From assembly GCF_964199755.1 (NCBI RefSeq), contig NC_133897.1:123086125-123150124 (forward strand): 64,000 bases of DNA. The letters run 5' to 3'. The notes beneath the pieces were generated by a model that made no database searches, had not been told where the DNA came from, and saw nothing but the letters and a program-made list of their open reading frames with translations. The position numbers were made by a program, and so were the translations under genes. The DNA comes from Larus michahellis (lineage: Eukaryota > Chordata > Aves > Charadriiformes > Laridae). Positions 37,040 through 49,859 of the stretch are shown here, in pieces. Each line of letters begins with the position of its first letter. Positions within the stretch are counted from its first letter, which is position 1.

Positions 37040-37165
37040 TGTGAATTAGGTACATTGTGTCCGTCCTGAGGCCAAACTGCATTTGTTTGCATTTATGTAA
37101 ATCTGGAGTAGTGCCTTGGAAAAGAATGGGCTGGATTCTGCCCCAAATTGTCAGGTCCATTCCTT
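37040..37165 (+). repeat. Relic of an old archosaur-type interspersed repeat
   Basis: The segment containing TATGTAAATCTGGAGTAGTG and GGGCTGGATTCTGCCCC resembles degenerate copies of the GTGTAAATCCGGAGTAAC / GGCCAGATTCTG blocks that recur in turtle, crocodile and bird genomes. The identification rests on remembered block motifs, not on alignment. Confidence 0.35.
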
Positions 37166-40100
37166 TGCTGGGGCCACTCATTTAGGGGTGGGATTTTTGA
37201 GCAGGACTCAATGCTGCTGCAGCAGTTCTACTACTGCTGTAGCATTGCATGGCTCCTATAGCTTTGCAAAAACTAAATTTGAAGAATTTAGAGCAGAACT
37301 AGGTCATGACCAAGTGCATTTGAAAATGCCATCCTAATTATTCACAACTTTAAAATTACTGAATGAGTTTCTTCCACATTTGCTCTGTTCCATAGATTCC
37401 ATTGACATTTAAATGTAATTCACTTTATCACCATGTTATATCATAAAGTCCAGTTTCCAGTATTTTTATTAGCTGGTAGATGTTCTATAATATAAAAGGA
37501 AATAATACTTGGGGCATAAAGAAAAAAAGGAATGCAGTTAATCTGTTAACATTGCCTTTCTGGAATTCACTGATTGATTTTTTTAATCTCATATTGGTAT
37601 TGGGAAGGCTTTTTGTTTAGTTTCTAGCAAAAGTTGTGTAAAGTTCCTGAATTCTCCAGAAGGTTTAAGGTAAGCGTATGACTGGTCTGTCAAAGACCTA
37701 ATGTTGCATCCAGCCTTTAAGACTCTTTTACTATGGAAAGTGTCCACTTTTCCTGAAAGTGCTGACTCTTCTCATAATTCCTCCGTATTCTGATGAGTGT
37801 GCACCTTCTCAGGGAAAAGTGCTTGAGAGGGATTTCTTCCTTTGAGATGTTTTCTATTCTGGTTTGGATTTCCATAAATCAGTGCTAAAAGGAAAGTGTA
37901 GATTGAAATATTGCTCTGAAGATCGCACAAACCACAGTGTAATGTTTGAACGTTTGAAAAGATGTATTTTTCTTGGGGTACGGGTTTTCACTGTGTTCAA
38001 AGAAAGGCTTTCATAGCAACTGCAAACGTCTTTTACAGGTGGTACCCAGTACTGCCAATTTCTCAGCCCTCAGAAATAGCGTACAGAGCGGGAGTGTTGC
38101 CTGGAGTTGCGTTTAGGTGGTCATGGGTTAAAAAAATCCCCATTCTCTCCGACAGTGAGATTGATAATTCCCACATGATTAATTGACTCCATAAGCCATT
38201 TCCCCCCACTTTTTTTTTTTTGCCTGTGCTTCATGTTGTTTGAATTTAACATGGCACTAACGTGACTCGGAGGTGGGGTGTTTTTTTCCCCGTTGGCTGC
38301 ACCAGGGTGCAGGAGGCATTTGCTGCCTGTGTTGCCTAACGTGGCGCTGGGCTGCTGCTGGCAGCCGTTCTCTGGGAGCTTCGTGGGCCTTTCTCTGCAG
38401 CTGATCCTGACACCCATCCATCTCATAAGATGAGATCATTATCTAAATCTGTGTAATAAAGCAAGATGATCGTGCACAAGGAGAGGCGTTATTTTCCTAA
38501 GAATAACACCGGCAGGTAAAGAGCAAAAAAGATTTGATATGTTAAATGCACAAAGATCCGTGTCGTGCCATCTCCTGAGCGTGACGGTGGTTTCTTCCTC
38601 ACCAGCCATGACTTTATCCCTTTCCCAAGTCTGGCTGGGTCTGTCCTACCTGCAGATTTCTTGCAGAAAGCTGCTGTCCTTTATCGCAGCTTCTCTCACT
38701 GACATTTGGGATTTCTCCACAGGATGGGTACAGCAGAGGGAGTAGTAGGACAAGCTTCTCCCAGGCTGTCTCCGCAGCCCAGACCCTCCGGCTGATCTAA
38801 CCTCTCCCCTTCTGTCCCCATACCCTCAGCAGCATCAAGACCGCGCCGCCAAGCCCGAGTGGTCTGTGGGCACCTTGGGCGGGGAGGGAGAGGGAAGGAG
38901 ATGACTGTGTGGCAGAGACACCGACCCCAGCCCCTGCACAGCATGGATTCATTTCAGGGAGCAAGTCAGACGCTGCTTGCTTTTATATAACTGATCTGAT
39001 GGGATTCGTGTTGTTGGCCTATATATTAATGCTCCAGCTCTCATTAGCAGTTTCTGAGACTTCCAGGCCTCCTTCTGTGTTCTTGCTATGTATTTTTTTC
39101 TTAAAAAAAAAAAAAGCCATTTCCCCTTTTTCCCAAGGTTTTCGTCTGGAGGGTTGAATAAAGTGAGTTTTATTTTAAAGCAGGAGAGTTTTTCAGTGGT
39201 ATGTGGAATGAGTGAAAGGGGATTGTTCCTGCCTTTGGCTCAACTGAACAGAGAATCTGTTTCCTAGATTATCCTCTTCCAGTTCTGAAAAAAGTGTGTG
39301 TGTGTCACTCCATTCACATGCATGTCTGCCTGCACGCACACTTTAGGCACTGGCCAAATTTCCACGAAAGGCCTGTGGTTGTCTGTCCAGGCAAATATAT
39401 ATACATAATGTTTGTGGCATTTTTTTGAAATAACTTACTGGAAACCTTTTTTCAGTGTAGAATATAGCACTGCAATGAAACCAAGGTGCTGGAGTGAGAC
39501 AGGATGACAGAGCTGTTTCCATAACAAAAATAATTCATTTCATAATTTCAAGAATCAGGACATTCATTTCAGGAGAAAGTTACGGCAAGACAAATTTTGG
39601 TGTCATAATCTTTACTTTCACAAACATTTCAGTTATTCTTTTCAGGAATAGGCTGCAATGAGCTCTCTTAATTAGCAGTCTTTGCTACCTTTTTTATATT
39701 GGTTGGAGCAGCTGTGAAGCAGAGGGTTCTTATCACTGAGGAGACAAAGAGCATCTCGTGCTGGAGCAAAGGCTGTGTCATGAATCTTTGTAGCTGGCAT
39801 GTGGAGTGTTTGTTTATTTTCCTTCTGAGTTTGGCTTTGTAAGGAACAATCATGCTATGTTTGTTTGTCTCACACTGCTGGACACGGCCAGTAGTTTTGA
39901 ACTCATTCGACATTTCTGCTGAATTCAACACAGAGGAAGAAATCTCAGCTATACCGATTCTCCTTGACTCTCGTGAAGTGGGATTCAAGACAGCACCCCA
40001 GTAAGGACAGGACAGGCAACATTCCCCTCTTGAAGCAGCTCTTGCTTGTGCTGGCTGGTCAGTCTGAGCACACACAGCTCTCAACCAGCTGCATGACCTG

Positions 40101-42693
40101 CTTGCTGCTTTTCCCCCAGGTAGGGAGAAAGTACACAGGGGTGTGTGGAAGAGGGTGGGAGTGCTGATGAGGGCAGCACCTGGAAGAAGGGCAACCGTGG
40201 AGGCCTGGGGAAATTAAAGGGATTATTGTGCAGATGGCAGCGCACGTTGCTTGCATGGTACATTAAAAGAAGCTGAAAGTGCAGGTGGGCACCGCTCATG
40301 TCCTGAGGGGTAGGAGTGGTTGTGAGAGTTTAGAGGAAATGGGGATTACTGTCCTTGGGAACAGTAAATAACAAAGGATCATAAATCCTTAGGAAAACAA
40401 TCTTCATTAGATGCACTGCTCATCAGGCAACTTTAATGAACTACAGCTGTCACTGCAAACCTTTCAAGTTCAGCCTGTTTTCAGGTAGGGAACCAAGAAT
40501 GGATGATACAGTCTTTTTATTTATCTATGAGTGCCATCATAGATAGGAAAGGCTTTTCCAGGGCTCAGCACTGTGTGGGATTAGGTTTAGCTGTCTTTTT
40601 TATTATTATTATTTTTAGAAAAATATTTTCCTTTCACTTTCCTTTCACCAAATCCTTTATATCCTGGCTCTTGTAGATGTGATGTGCTTATATATGATGA
40701 TAAACAGTGGTTTAAACTGTGTGTTTGTCAAAAAAACTTCAGCAAACTATAAATATAAAACATTGGAAAAGGAAAGAAATGTTTAAAAGTAAATAATGGA
40801 TTTTTTTTTTCTTTATTCAGTAAAATGGATTGACCGAAAATGTGATTTGTTTCCGAATCTTAGATGTATGACCATGGACATTCTCCCTTCTTCCCATATA
40901 GCTTGAATCACAGAAACACAAAAAATAAAACCAGAACAGCCAGCACAGAAAATCCTCTGTTGCTGAAAAACTGCTCATGGAGTGTATACCAGCTGCATTC
41001 CCCATTTACTTTTTTAATGCGTACCGAGAATTCAAGCAATTTGAATGTTTTGCAAAGAGTGGAGCTAACTCATTTGAACCTTTTTAGTGACTGAACTTCC
41101 TCCCATTATCCAGTGAGCTTCCCAAAAACGACAGGAGGATGGGACTCCGTGGGGAAGGTGTTGCAGTAGATTTCTTTGGAGCAGTCAGACTCAGCGCTGG
41201 GGGTCCAGGGTGGTGTTTTGCCCCGTGTAAGCCCATCTCAGTCCCTTGGTTGCCTTCAAGAGCAAAGGTACCCTGTCCCGCTGGACGCTGCATTGTGGGG
41301 ACGAAGGGGCAGTGGGTGCTGGGTGGTGCTACCAAGAACCCCCAGTTCCCACCAGTTTCAATAGCTGTTCTCCATCTCTTCCAGTAAAAAAGTGGTAGGT
41401 GGGAGAGAAGCAACTCATGGGGCAACGCTCGGCCAAACCCCGGCTGTTGGACCATGCTGGAGAGGGCTCATGGTGTAACCAAGTGGCTGAGTAGCCAGGG
41501 CTGAGGTAGGTGGGGGGGGGCTGGCGGGTGTATAGACCGAGCAATACAGAGTAAAGTCAGTGTGCTGGGTCCGCTGTGACAGGCAGGAGCTGCATTCCTG
41601 TCAACGCAATGGTAGTCCCCTACTCAAAGCTCTTACTCTTGATCAAACCCGTGCTGAAATCATCTGCAGAGGTTAACAAGATTATTCCTAAGAGCATGAA
41701 GTACTCTGAGTAAGACCTAGAAGGACTGAGCCCGTAGGGTAGAAGATGTTGCTTATCCCAGTAAGCCCAAATCTTAAGACTGCCAAGACAAATGAATTCA
41801 AGACACTGACAGACAAGGGAAGACAAAGAGCAAATTCTGTGCACATTAAAAATAGCTAAATGTGAAGGGACAGACCATGCCTCTTAGGCACCGGTCTAAA
41901 TTGGGAATGGGTAGGAAGTCATGCGGCTCCAAACATGTTACATATTTACACTTGTCAGTGGTACCAAATTACTCTCTGCTCCACGCCGCTCCCTTCTCTG
42001 CTCCCACGCCAGCTCCGGCTCCGGCTCCTCCACAAGAGCTTGCTATTGATAGATGTTCATGTATCTCAAATGTAATGCCACAGAGGTCCCTGATGTATTA
42101 CATTTGGTGATGGTTTTACGCAACTGAGAGAGAAAGGCTATTACTCCCTCTCATAGCTGTGGTAAATCTCTCCCAGCTGTACGCTTTGCGTTCCATGTTA
42201 GACACTGGTATTATTGCACATCTCTTCATCTGAGGAAACTGGACACCTGTCTTCTCCTTTGGCTTATGTAATACAGTTTTTGGACATATGACCTCTGACT
42301 GTCCCATTCATGGGAATGGGATCATGCCGTCCATGTTGACATCCAAGGTTTCACAGTAATTTCCAGCATCCTGTTCCCCAAAGCTCCACCTCCCACATAC
42401 TGTTAAGTTTATAAATAACCTCTTAAGAGACATGGGAAGCAAGCACTTTAAGTGTTCTTTCAGAGGATCCCAAACCCATTCTCTTCTTCCCTGTATCTAG
42501 TAAGGGAAATACACAAGTTAAGATAAAAGTGTGGACATGCTTCTGTGGATTTCCCTGCCTTTGTTTTTCCACTTAAGCACTCTCTAGAGGTAGGCTGGAG
42601 TCCTAGAAACAGCTTGGTCTTAATCCTTCCTGTTCATGACTTCCCTTCTGAATCACCACATTTGTCCATCGTACCTTCTTCCATGGGGAGCTT

Positions 42694-42716
42694 CTTCCTT
42701 CCTTCCTTCCTTCCTT
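42694..42716 (+). repeat. (CTTC)n microsatellite
   Basis: About five to six CTTC units in a row, within a longer pyrimidine-rich context. Confidence 0.9.
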
Positions 42717-43126
42717 GTTGCCCTAATTAAAAAGGAGCCCTCAGCCACAAAAGCATGACTTTTCTTTGTTCTTTCCCTTTTGTCTCTCCGAGCATCTGAA
42801 GCACTGTGCATTTTAAGACCTTGTGTTAACACTTGTTCTCTGCTTCTAGTGATTATCATCCCTTCCAGCCTGACATCCTTACAAAACAATTGAAAAAAAC
42901 ATGATTTGAGGTATTGTATTTTCATTCCATTATATGAAGTTGCTCCATTTGACTGGGAGACACTGTGGCTCAGTGACTTTCTCTGCTCTGAGAGATTTGT
43001 GGCAGTCTTAGAATCGGCTCCATTGGGAAGCGATGCCAGGCAGCCTTCCTGCAATTCACCGCAGCTCCTAAATCTGAGTAATGGACACATTCCCTGAACC
43101 CTGGTATCAGCAATCGAGAGTTTTAG

Positions 43127-43185
43127 GACCTGAGGCAAAGAAGTAAAGTGACTTCCTCCCTTTATGGCAAGAAGTCCGTGGCATG
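43127..43185 (-). repeat. Possible MIR/L2-like relic, antisense
   Basis: CCTGAGGCAAAGAAGTAAAG followed by TGACTTCCTCCC and CAAGAAGTCCGTGGCA parallels, in order, the antisense MIR/L2 blocks CTGAGGCACAGAGA, GTGACTTGCCC and CAGCAAGTCAGTGGCA. The order of three blocks supports homology despite the divergence. Confidence 0.45.
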
Positions 43186-44519
43186 TTTTTCTCTTGCTGG
43201 AGTTTTTGAAGTGCTCTGGAAGTCAGGCATTAAACAAAGGTTAGTGATTCAAAAGAAATCTTTCGACTTTTCAGGAGCCATCAGCTAGTTTATTCTTTAA
43301 TATTTGTACGTTGCTGGCAACTTTTCCAGGCCTGTGAACCTGAGCTGACTCCAGGTTAAGAGGAGCTCTTGCCTTCCTGCTGGTGGGACTGACCATGAAA
43401 ATGGCTGTGGTGTTACTGCTTTTATCAAAGTTTTTATCTGTGTGTTATATATATGTTACCAAACACATACTGATATCGAACAGCATCGTGAAGAGTAGCT
43501 GGCAGGCAATGAAGTGCAGGCTTACTTCATGTGGACTAAGATCCAGCCCTTTGGATGATTCTTTTAACCCTCTTTAAGCATTTTCCTATTTGAGCCATTT
43601 CCTTCGTTAGCCTGAAGTAAACGCATGATTACTTTTACTACTAAATCAGCCTAGCCTCTCAACACCAGTGCTCTGAAAAGTGTAATGCCTTATCAAGGCA
43701 TTTATAAACCATGTTTTTAGCCAAGTGATTCTAGGCACAGCTTGACCTTGCCCCTCCACCCCGACATGTGCTTGCTGCTTGCTTGGCTGCATCCCCCAGT
43801 ATGGACCCCCCTTGGCAGCAGCTCAGACAAAGGCCAAAGGCTGTAAACGGGAGATACGTACCATGTTATTCTGTTTGAATTGGTGTGAGTGACTGTCAAT
43901 TGATATTTTCCAGTTTCAGTTGCAAGTGCTCAATAATTCATATGTTTTACATGCGGTCTTGTGGCTTGTTCCATTGGCACCCATGTCTGAGATAAGGCAG
44001 TCTCATGGCAAGCAGTATTCAACTGAATGCGCATTTACAAATTAAAAACAGGCCTGCTTCAAAAGGCTGGCGTTAAGAGCCAGGGGGTTTTGTCAACACA
44101 AATGACTCCTGAAGCCTCTGGTGGGGATGCTGATTTTCTGGGTTACATGGAAGGACTTTTTTTCCCCACTCAATCACCTCGAATGCTGCCAGTAATCCAT
44201 AGTCTCCTTATTTCCAAGTCTGACTTCTGAACAACATTGCAATGCATTGTTATCGTAAGGAGACACAAATTTACTGAGTGGACGTTTAGAAGCTTTGTGT
44301 TTAAGATTTGGTAAAATCTTTTGTTGTTCCGTTTGGGTTTCTTTGTTTTTATATGCCACTGCTCAGTAAAGCTCTCTGCATGAGCAGAAGTGCTGTAAAC
44401 ATCCAAATATGAGTCTCTGTGGAAGCTTGATGTGACAGAGGGTGAAGTGCTTCCTTGTGCTCCTTCAGCCGGTTGCTTTTGGAGTCCCCTCCAAAAAAGC
44501 GGGGACTTTCTTCCTGTCC

Positions 44520-44985
44520 TCTTTCTGACGGCGATTCAATCGGCGACTCCGGGATCCAAACCTAGAGACTTTGCCTGGGTTCGGGGGCACAACGAATCAT
44601 TGCAGCTACCTCCACTCCCAACCACAGCCCATGCCCCAGCAGTTTTTTGGAAGGCACAGGCCGGGTTCGAGCTGCTGGCGGGGGGAGCAGGGGGCTCCCT
44701 CCGGGGAAGCCGGAGTCCGGCCGCCGGTGCCCGCCGGCGGCCCCGGTGCTGCCGCAGGCTGTCGGGGCGGCGCTGGCAGCCTCCCTGAAATCCTGCCTGC
44801 CAAACCCTCCGTGTGTGTGGCAGGGAGGAGAGGTGGGGATGGGGGAGACGGGGGTGGAGTGGCAGGCTTGGGGGGAGAGGGAGGGAGGGAGGGAGGGAGG
44901 AGAGAGGGAGGGAAAGGGGGAGAGGAGGGGAGGGGGCCCGGGTGGCTGCGATTGGTAAAGCTCCGCAAAGGCATCTGCCAGCAGG
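44520..44985 (+). promoter_or_regulatory. Second CpG island, candidate alternative promoter
   Basis: CpG density rises sharply at about 44525-44800 (repeated CGGCG, GCCGG and CCGCC blocks) after more than 40 kb of CpG-poor DNA. An inverted CCAAT box (ATTGG, 44951-44955) lies near the downstream edge, about 250 bp before the ATG at 45203. No TATA box is evident. The island contains a 67-base polypurine tract. Open frames of 100-150 codons cross it on both strands but are consequences of the high GC and look non-coding. A promoter is the simplest reading; direction is taken from the donor at 45220. Confidence 0.6.
44870..44936 (+). repeat. 67-nt uninterrupted polypurine tract, (GGGA)n-rich
   Basis: Every base from 44870 to 44936 is A or G, with several GGGA units near the start. 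Homopurine tracts of this length with mirror symmetry can form triplex (H-DNA), and the G runs can form quadruplexes. It lies at the downstream part of the second CpG island, before the inverted CCAAT box. Confidence 0.92.
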
Positions 44986-45202
44986 ACTTCAGAGGAATGT
45001 GAAACCAAATCATTTACAAGTTAAAGATAGACGCAGAATACACAGCATCTTGAGCCAGGGTTTAAATTCATCCCTCTCCGCTTGGCTTCTCTCAAAGCTC
45101 TGCTTGTCAGCTTGCCTCTGTCTCCTCTAATGACTCTAATATTCCCTTAAAAAATAACATCATTCTGGATTCTTTGGAATTACTAAGGTGGCAAAAGAGA
45201 TC

Positions 45203-45219
45203 ATGGTGCATACCATAGG
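45203..45219 (+). CDS. Candidate alternative first coding exon end (5 codons plus 2 nt)
   Basis: ATG at 45203 has A at -3 and G at +4, a strong initiation context. The frame reads MVHTI and then meets a consensus donor, ATAGG then GTAAGT, with the exon ending at 45219. Without splicing the frame would stop at 45221, so the ATG is useful only if the donor is used. Very short N-terminal coding ends of this kind are common in alternative first exons. Its untranslated leader would run back toward the CpG island at about 44.95 kb. I cannot name the gene or show that it shares exons with the start at 969; the two candidate exons end in different phases (one base and two bases over), which argues against a common acceptor unless one of them is non-coding. 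Confidence 0.35.
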
Positions 45220-46894
45220 GTAAGTAGGAAGCTTGCCTTTGCATACGTTTGCTAGGGTGATTCCTCTGGGCTTTGCTTCTGCTTTCAGAGCACTCAGCAG
45301 TTACTGTAGGATGAGGTAGATCTTCACGTAATGCTTTCCCCGTGCGATTTATTCCCCCCCTGTTTTCCCCATATGGATTATTTGAACTTTATTCTTCAGT
45401 GAACTGTTAACTCATAAGGTTACTTGTATTGGCATACCTAGGGAGTCTTGAGCTTTAGTAATCTTACCGTTGCAGTTTTGAATGCTGTTTTCCTATCAGC
45501 TGAATTTTGTTATAATACCTTTGCTCTTCATTACTGGAAGGTGCTGTTTGAAATGCTGCTTATTATTACAAAGTTGAAAAGCTAGTTGTTTTCCACATTA
45601 GAGAGGATGTAATCAATGTTTTTGCATGCTTGTTTGGCTGTGGTTTCACTTACCTGCCATTTCCTCATGTGTGAATTTGATCACAACACAGGGTTAATTA
45701 CATTTAACCTTTCTGTTCGTTTGTTCCCAAATAATGCTTTTACTTGGCATTTGGTTTTGATTTATTTTTTTTAACATTTTGACCCTTTTGTTTTCTCTGA
45801 ACAAAGTCCTTCTAGCAGTAATTAAAAAACGTGCACATTCCCCTGATAGTCCTCACTTTTAAATAGTGAGTTTGTGAGTAAAAGAGGATTCAGGCTGTCA
45901 TATTCTTTTTACAACTTATCAGAAGTAATTTCAGTATCTAGCAGATATGTCACTTCATTGATCAATGGTATCATTTTCGGACTCTTTCTCAAATATTTCT
46001 GGTGAAGTTGTGGTGTTCCTGTGACCAAAAAGATTTTGAAATATCTGAAACTGAGTAGGAAGTTAGTTGTCATATTTGTGATATAGCAAGAACTTGTATT
46101 CTGAGAGTTTGATCTGAATCTGTGCTTTGAATGAGAATTGCCTAAATGCCAGCATCATTTTTACCATTTATTCTGGGCACACGTATTTTACACTCATAGT
46201 AGAGGAGCTCCTAACTTTGGATTTGGTAGCAGTTCACCCAAACATACTCAGAATTCCTGGCATGTTAGTACTGCCCATAATACCCGTAGGAAGTAGGTGC
46301 TGTCTGCAGATAACTGAAACGCCTAACATTTTTGGTTAAAGATATCAGTGCCGAAGACACTCACATAATGTCAGTTTGTGCCTTGCAAAATATGTGGAAC
46401 TGGGTGAGCTAAAATAGAAATGTTTCCTCTGTTTGAAGGAAAGGTGATGCATCTGGTATGTTTTGTTATCTTTCTTTCATTTGTTTGGGTTCAACTTACC
46501 TGAATTTTGCAAAACATCTGGGTATATTTGGGTGAGCAAATCTACTGTGAAGTTTTTTCTGCGTGGTTAAATGTAGGGGATGGAGAAGAAGGAAATATAT
46601 AACCTATAAGGTAAATCTGTAAAAAAAAAAACAACAGCAAGGGTGAGAAATGTCGTTCAAGCCAGTTCTCTTACAGTTTGTACTAGTTGGGTGTTCTTTT
46701 AACTAGCTTAGCCTAACTAAATACTTCAGTCCCACGCTAAATTCCCAGGCCAACAGTTACTTACATTAAGGTATCACTGTAATATTTGTGTTGGTACTGA
46801 AGCGGAAGAACTTTGAGACAAAATGTGTCAAGCTGAGTAAAAACTTGCAGTGGGGCTTAGCAAAGCTGTGGTTCATTTCTGGCTCTTACACAGG

Positions 46895-46990
46895 GTCCTG
46901 TGCAGCTTCAGGCAAGTCGTGTGACCTCTCAGAGAGCATGTAAACCTGAAGGGGGTGGAAATACTTTTATTACTTTTCTGTGTTAGGTAT
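46895..46990 (+). repeat. MIR-like ancient SINE relic
   Basis: The blocks TTCAGGCAAGTC, GTGACCTCTC, then a TGTAAACCTGAAGGGGGT region and GAAATACTTTTATTAC follow the order of the MIR/CORE-SINE consensus (TGGGCAAGTCAC, TTAACCTCTC, CATCTGTAAAATGGGG, ATAATAATAC). Divergence is heavy, as expected for an element active before amniote radiation. Confidence 0.6.
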
Positions 46991-49599
46991 CTAGATAACA
47001 GTTGTACTGCCTAGGCATCGCCTCTGATAAGGCTCGGCACAATAGGCTTCTGTTTTCAGGTGACGTGCACCCTCCCCAGGGCTATGGGAAACAGCGGGAG
47101 GGAGGAGGAATCCACAGATTTGGAAGCAGAGGTTCGCTGCACCTTTTATAAGCTTCCTAAACTGAAAGAGAAAAATAGACTGACATTCAGAGGTGAGCAG
47201 AAAATAGAATTAATGTTCCATGGGAAATTCCTGAGTCAGTTCAAAATTAAATTGCATTTCCCTACCACAGTGTATTGCTTTTCAGAAGTTATAGTTCAGG
47301 AGCATGGTGTTCCCATTTCATTATCTGAGACCCTTCTCCCATAATTAAATGTCCAAGAGGCACTGGAGAGCCTCGTCAGAAGGAAACCTGCTTTGTATTC
47401 TGGGAAGTGAAGCTGCCTGAAAAACTTTGCTCCTGGGAGGGAATGAGCATCTGACCCAGGAACAGGGAGGTCCCAGCATAAGGAGCTACGGTGCTGGTGT
47501 TGGATTGACTTTAAAAAAATATAATCTGGTGTGTCTGATCTGCCTGAAGTAACATCTTCCAGTTGTCTTAGCAGTAAATGGAAAATCTTCAATAAACTGA
47601 TATTCTCCCATAGAAAATGTTGCTATATTTGATGTAGTTTATATATTATTATAATGTGGGCATTTTTTCTGAAATGGAAAATCCTTGGCCAGCTGTTAGG
47701 GTGAATTTGTCATGGTTAGGGTGCATGCAGTACCACATATGTTCAGTGACGATGGTACCACATGGCAGCTCAATACTACCCAGGCTTTTGGGAAAGGGTG
47801 TGGTAGCTTTATCAGGGCAGGACAGAGGGACTGGGACCTCTCTCCTTTCCTCTCTCTCCTTCTCTCCCTGCCCCCTTCTTCCCCACTAGCCCTGTGCTCC
47901 TCAGGTGATTGGGGTTTGCTGGGAAGCAGGGAGGGAGGAAGGAGAGAGAGGGAGACATCTTTTTCTTAAAGGCTTTTGTAACAAGGTGTTGCTGCGGGTG
48001 GTGACACTCTCTTCTCCTTGATCTCCCGAACTTCGTGCCTCACTGCAGCCTTCCCTTCCCTCCCTCCCCTTTCCCAGGACCCCCACTAACCCCACACAGG
48101 GTGAGATGGAGAGGTGCTGCTGGGACAGGGGCAATGGGAGTGTGAAAGGGTGCCTGCCCCCAGCTCCTGCTTCTTGCTGCTGCAGAGAGGAGAGATCACA
48201 GAGGTCCTGGTCTTCAGGGACATCAAGCAGGGGACGGAACATTGACGAGGGGAGCACAGGCCTACAGCTGAAGCACTGGTGTGTCCTGGGTTTGGGTACT
48301 GTGTGAGTGGCTGAGGTGCTTTTCTGACACTGGTTTGGTGTTCATCACTAGCCCGTGCCACGCTTCCCTGCTCTGAGGAGCTGCCTGTTCAGTGTCGCTT
48401 AGGGACAAGCCCTGCTTCGTCACAGTTAGTAACACGTCTGCTCTCAGAGCAGGCAGATAACGGCCCCTCCCTTTCCCTTACCATTAAGTTGGAAGTGACT
48501 CTGTCACAAGAGTTGAGAAAAATCATGCTCTCTGAGGTTAAAATGGGTTTGCAACATTTTTTCCTTTAATAAATCCTACACTTCTTTCTTTGTAAACCCT
48601 GAAAACCAGTGGCAGGGATACGCATATGGGTGTTAAAATCCTTGCTTGCTAGACTTTACAATTATTGTATATGGTGCCCATTTTCTTTCTTTCTGTCATG
48701 ATCTTTTTTTCCTTTGTAAATCTTTGTTCCTAGCCTCATCTTTAAGCTTTTTGCAGTTATGATGCTGCCTAAAAAAAAGAAAATAGAGGTGTCATCAGGA
48801 ACCACTTGATAAAGAGTGGTAAAGATCAGGACTGTTTCCCCAGGGTTCCCTGAGAATGCACTGGCATTTTTCTGAGCTTAAAAGTACCTAGAAGTAGCTC
48901 ACAGTGATGTAATTTCCTTTGGGTCCTAATGAATCTGCTCCCAGCGATGGCAGCTGATTTGTTTTGGCAGAGTACGACAGGCAATGCCTTATACAATGCA
49001 ACATGCTGTAGAAAGCCTCAGTTCTGTAATTTTGTAATTCCGTAAAAAAAAGAACCCCCAAAACACCCACAACTGAAACTAATGAAATTATGATGTCCTG
49101 TGTAGCCATGTTATCACCTCTGAGTCCATGAGTGGAAATCCAGGGAAGTCGCCAGTCTGAGCGGTGTCAGACCTCCTGCACTTACTGCTCATTCCGGCCC
49201 CTGGTGTATGAAGGAACAAAGTATTTCCTGAGCTAATTATTACTGTATGAAGTGACTTTACCTGGAAACACAGTGATACTTCCCACTAATAGGATGCTTA
49301 AAAATGCATCTAATTGCAGCTGTGGTAGTTGAGAGAATGCCTAATACCTAATAGTCTCGAGAAAACCATCCTCCCTGGCAGGCGGTTATTACAGGAAGCT
49401 ATGTTTTACTGTGTCTTTCCTGTATCTGAAACGATTGTATGGCCTCTTACTGCATTTAACTCTAAAACCTGAATTGGGGAGTATACTCTAAGTAATAAAG
49501 AAGAGATAGGAAAGCACTGGAAATAAGGAATCTTTATTTATTAGTTTATTTGTTGGCATGGTGGTGGCTGTTTGCTGAACATAACCTTCCCTAGGGCAA

Positions 49600-49770
49600 T
49601 GGGGGGAATAAGTCGGCTTCTATGCCTGTGATCTTTGACAAGTCATGTAGGGAGCTTGGTATATCCTTTTCTGAGAGCGATGACAGTAATACTTGCCCAG
49701 TTCTATGAAGTGCTCTGAGATCAAGGGATGGGAAGCGGTACCGAAGTGCTGCATTCTTATTTTCTTTTAT
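49600..49770 (+). repeat. MIR/L2-like ancient repeat relic
   Basis: GATCTTTGACAAGTCATG, then GACAGTAATACTTGCCC, then GAAGTGCTCTGAGATCAAGG and GGGAAGCGGTACCGAAGTGC match in order the conserved tail of MIR/L2-type repeats (AAGTCACTT, ATAATACTT, GAAGTGCTTTGAGATC, GAAAAGCGCTATA-AAGTGC). Four ordered blocks make this the clearest ancient relic in the window. Confidence 0.65.
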
Positions 49771-49844
49771 ATCTTTTGTAAGACTACTCTGATATAAAAT
49801 AACTCTTGTAAATTTGTAAGAACATTTGCTCTCAGTGGAACCTC

Positions 49845-49859
49845 AAAAAAAAAAAAAAA
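49845..49859 (+). repeat. Poly(A) run, 15 bases
   Basis: An uninterrupted A15 about 75 bp beyond the MIR/L2-like relic. It may be unrelated to it. Confidence 0.9.

Larger units (their letters stand above)
32590..44420. other. Non-coding stretch, probable intron
   Basis: I see no supportable gene. Contents include a kappaB-like palindrome near 34654-34675, an exon-like open patch at 35098-35531, an old repeat relic near 37040-37160, T-rich and A-rich runs near 38210 and 39100, a small GC-rich patch at 38810-38900, GC-richer sequence at 41110-41520 and a CTTC microsatellite at 42694-42716. There is also an antisense MIR-like relic near 43127-43185. Open frames here are short and overlap on both strands. 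Confidence 0.6.

Noticed and set aside
44562..45130. Several 100-150-codon frames over the second CpG island
   Set aside because: They overlap on both strands and read through the polypurine tract as glycine/arginine/glutamate or proline/serine repeats.
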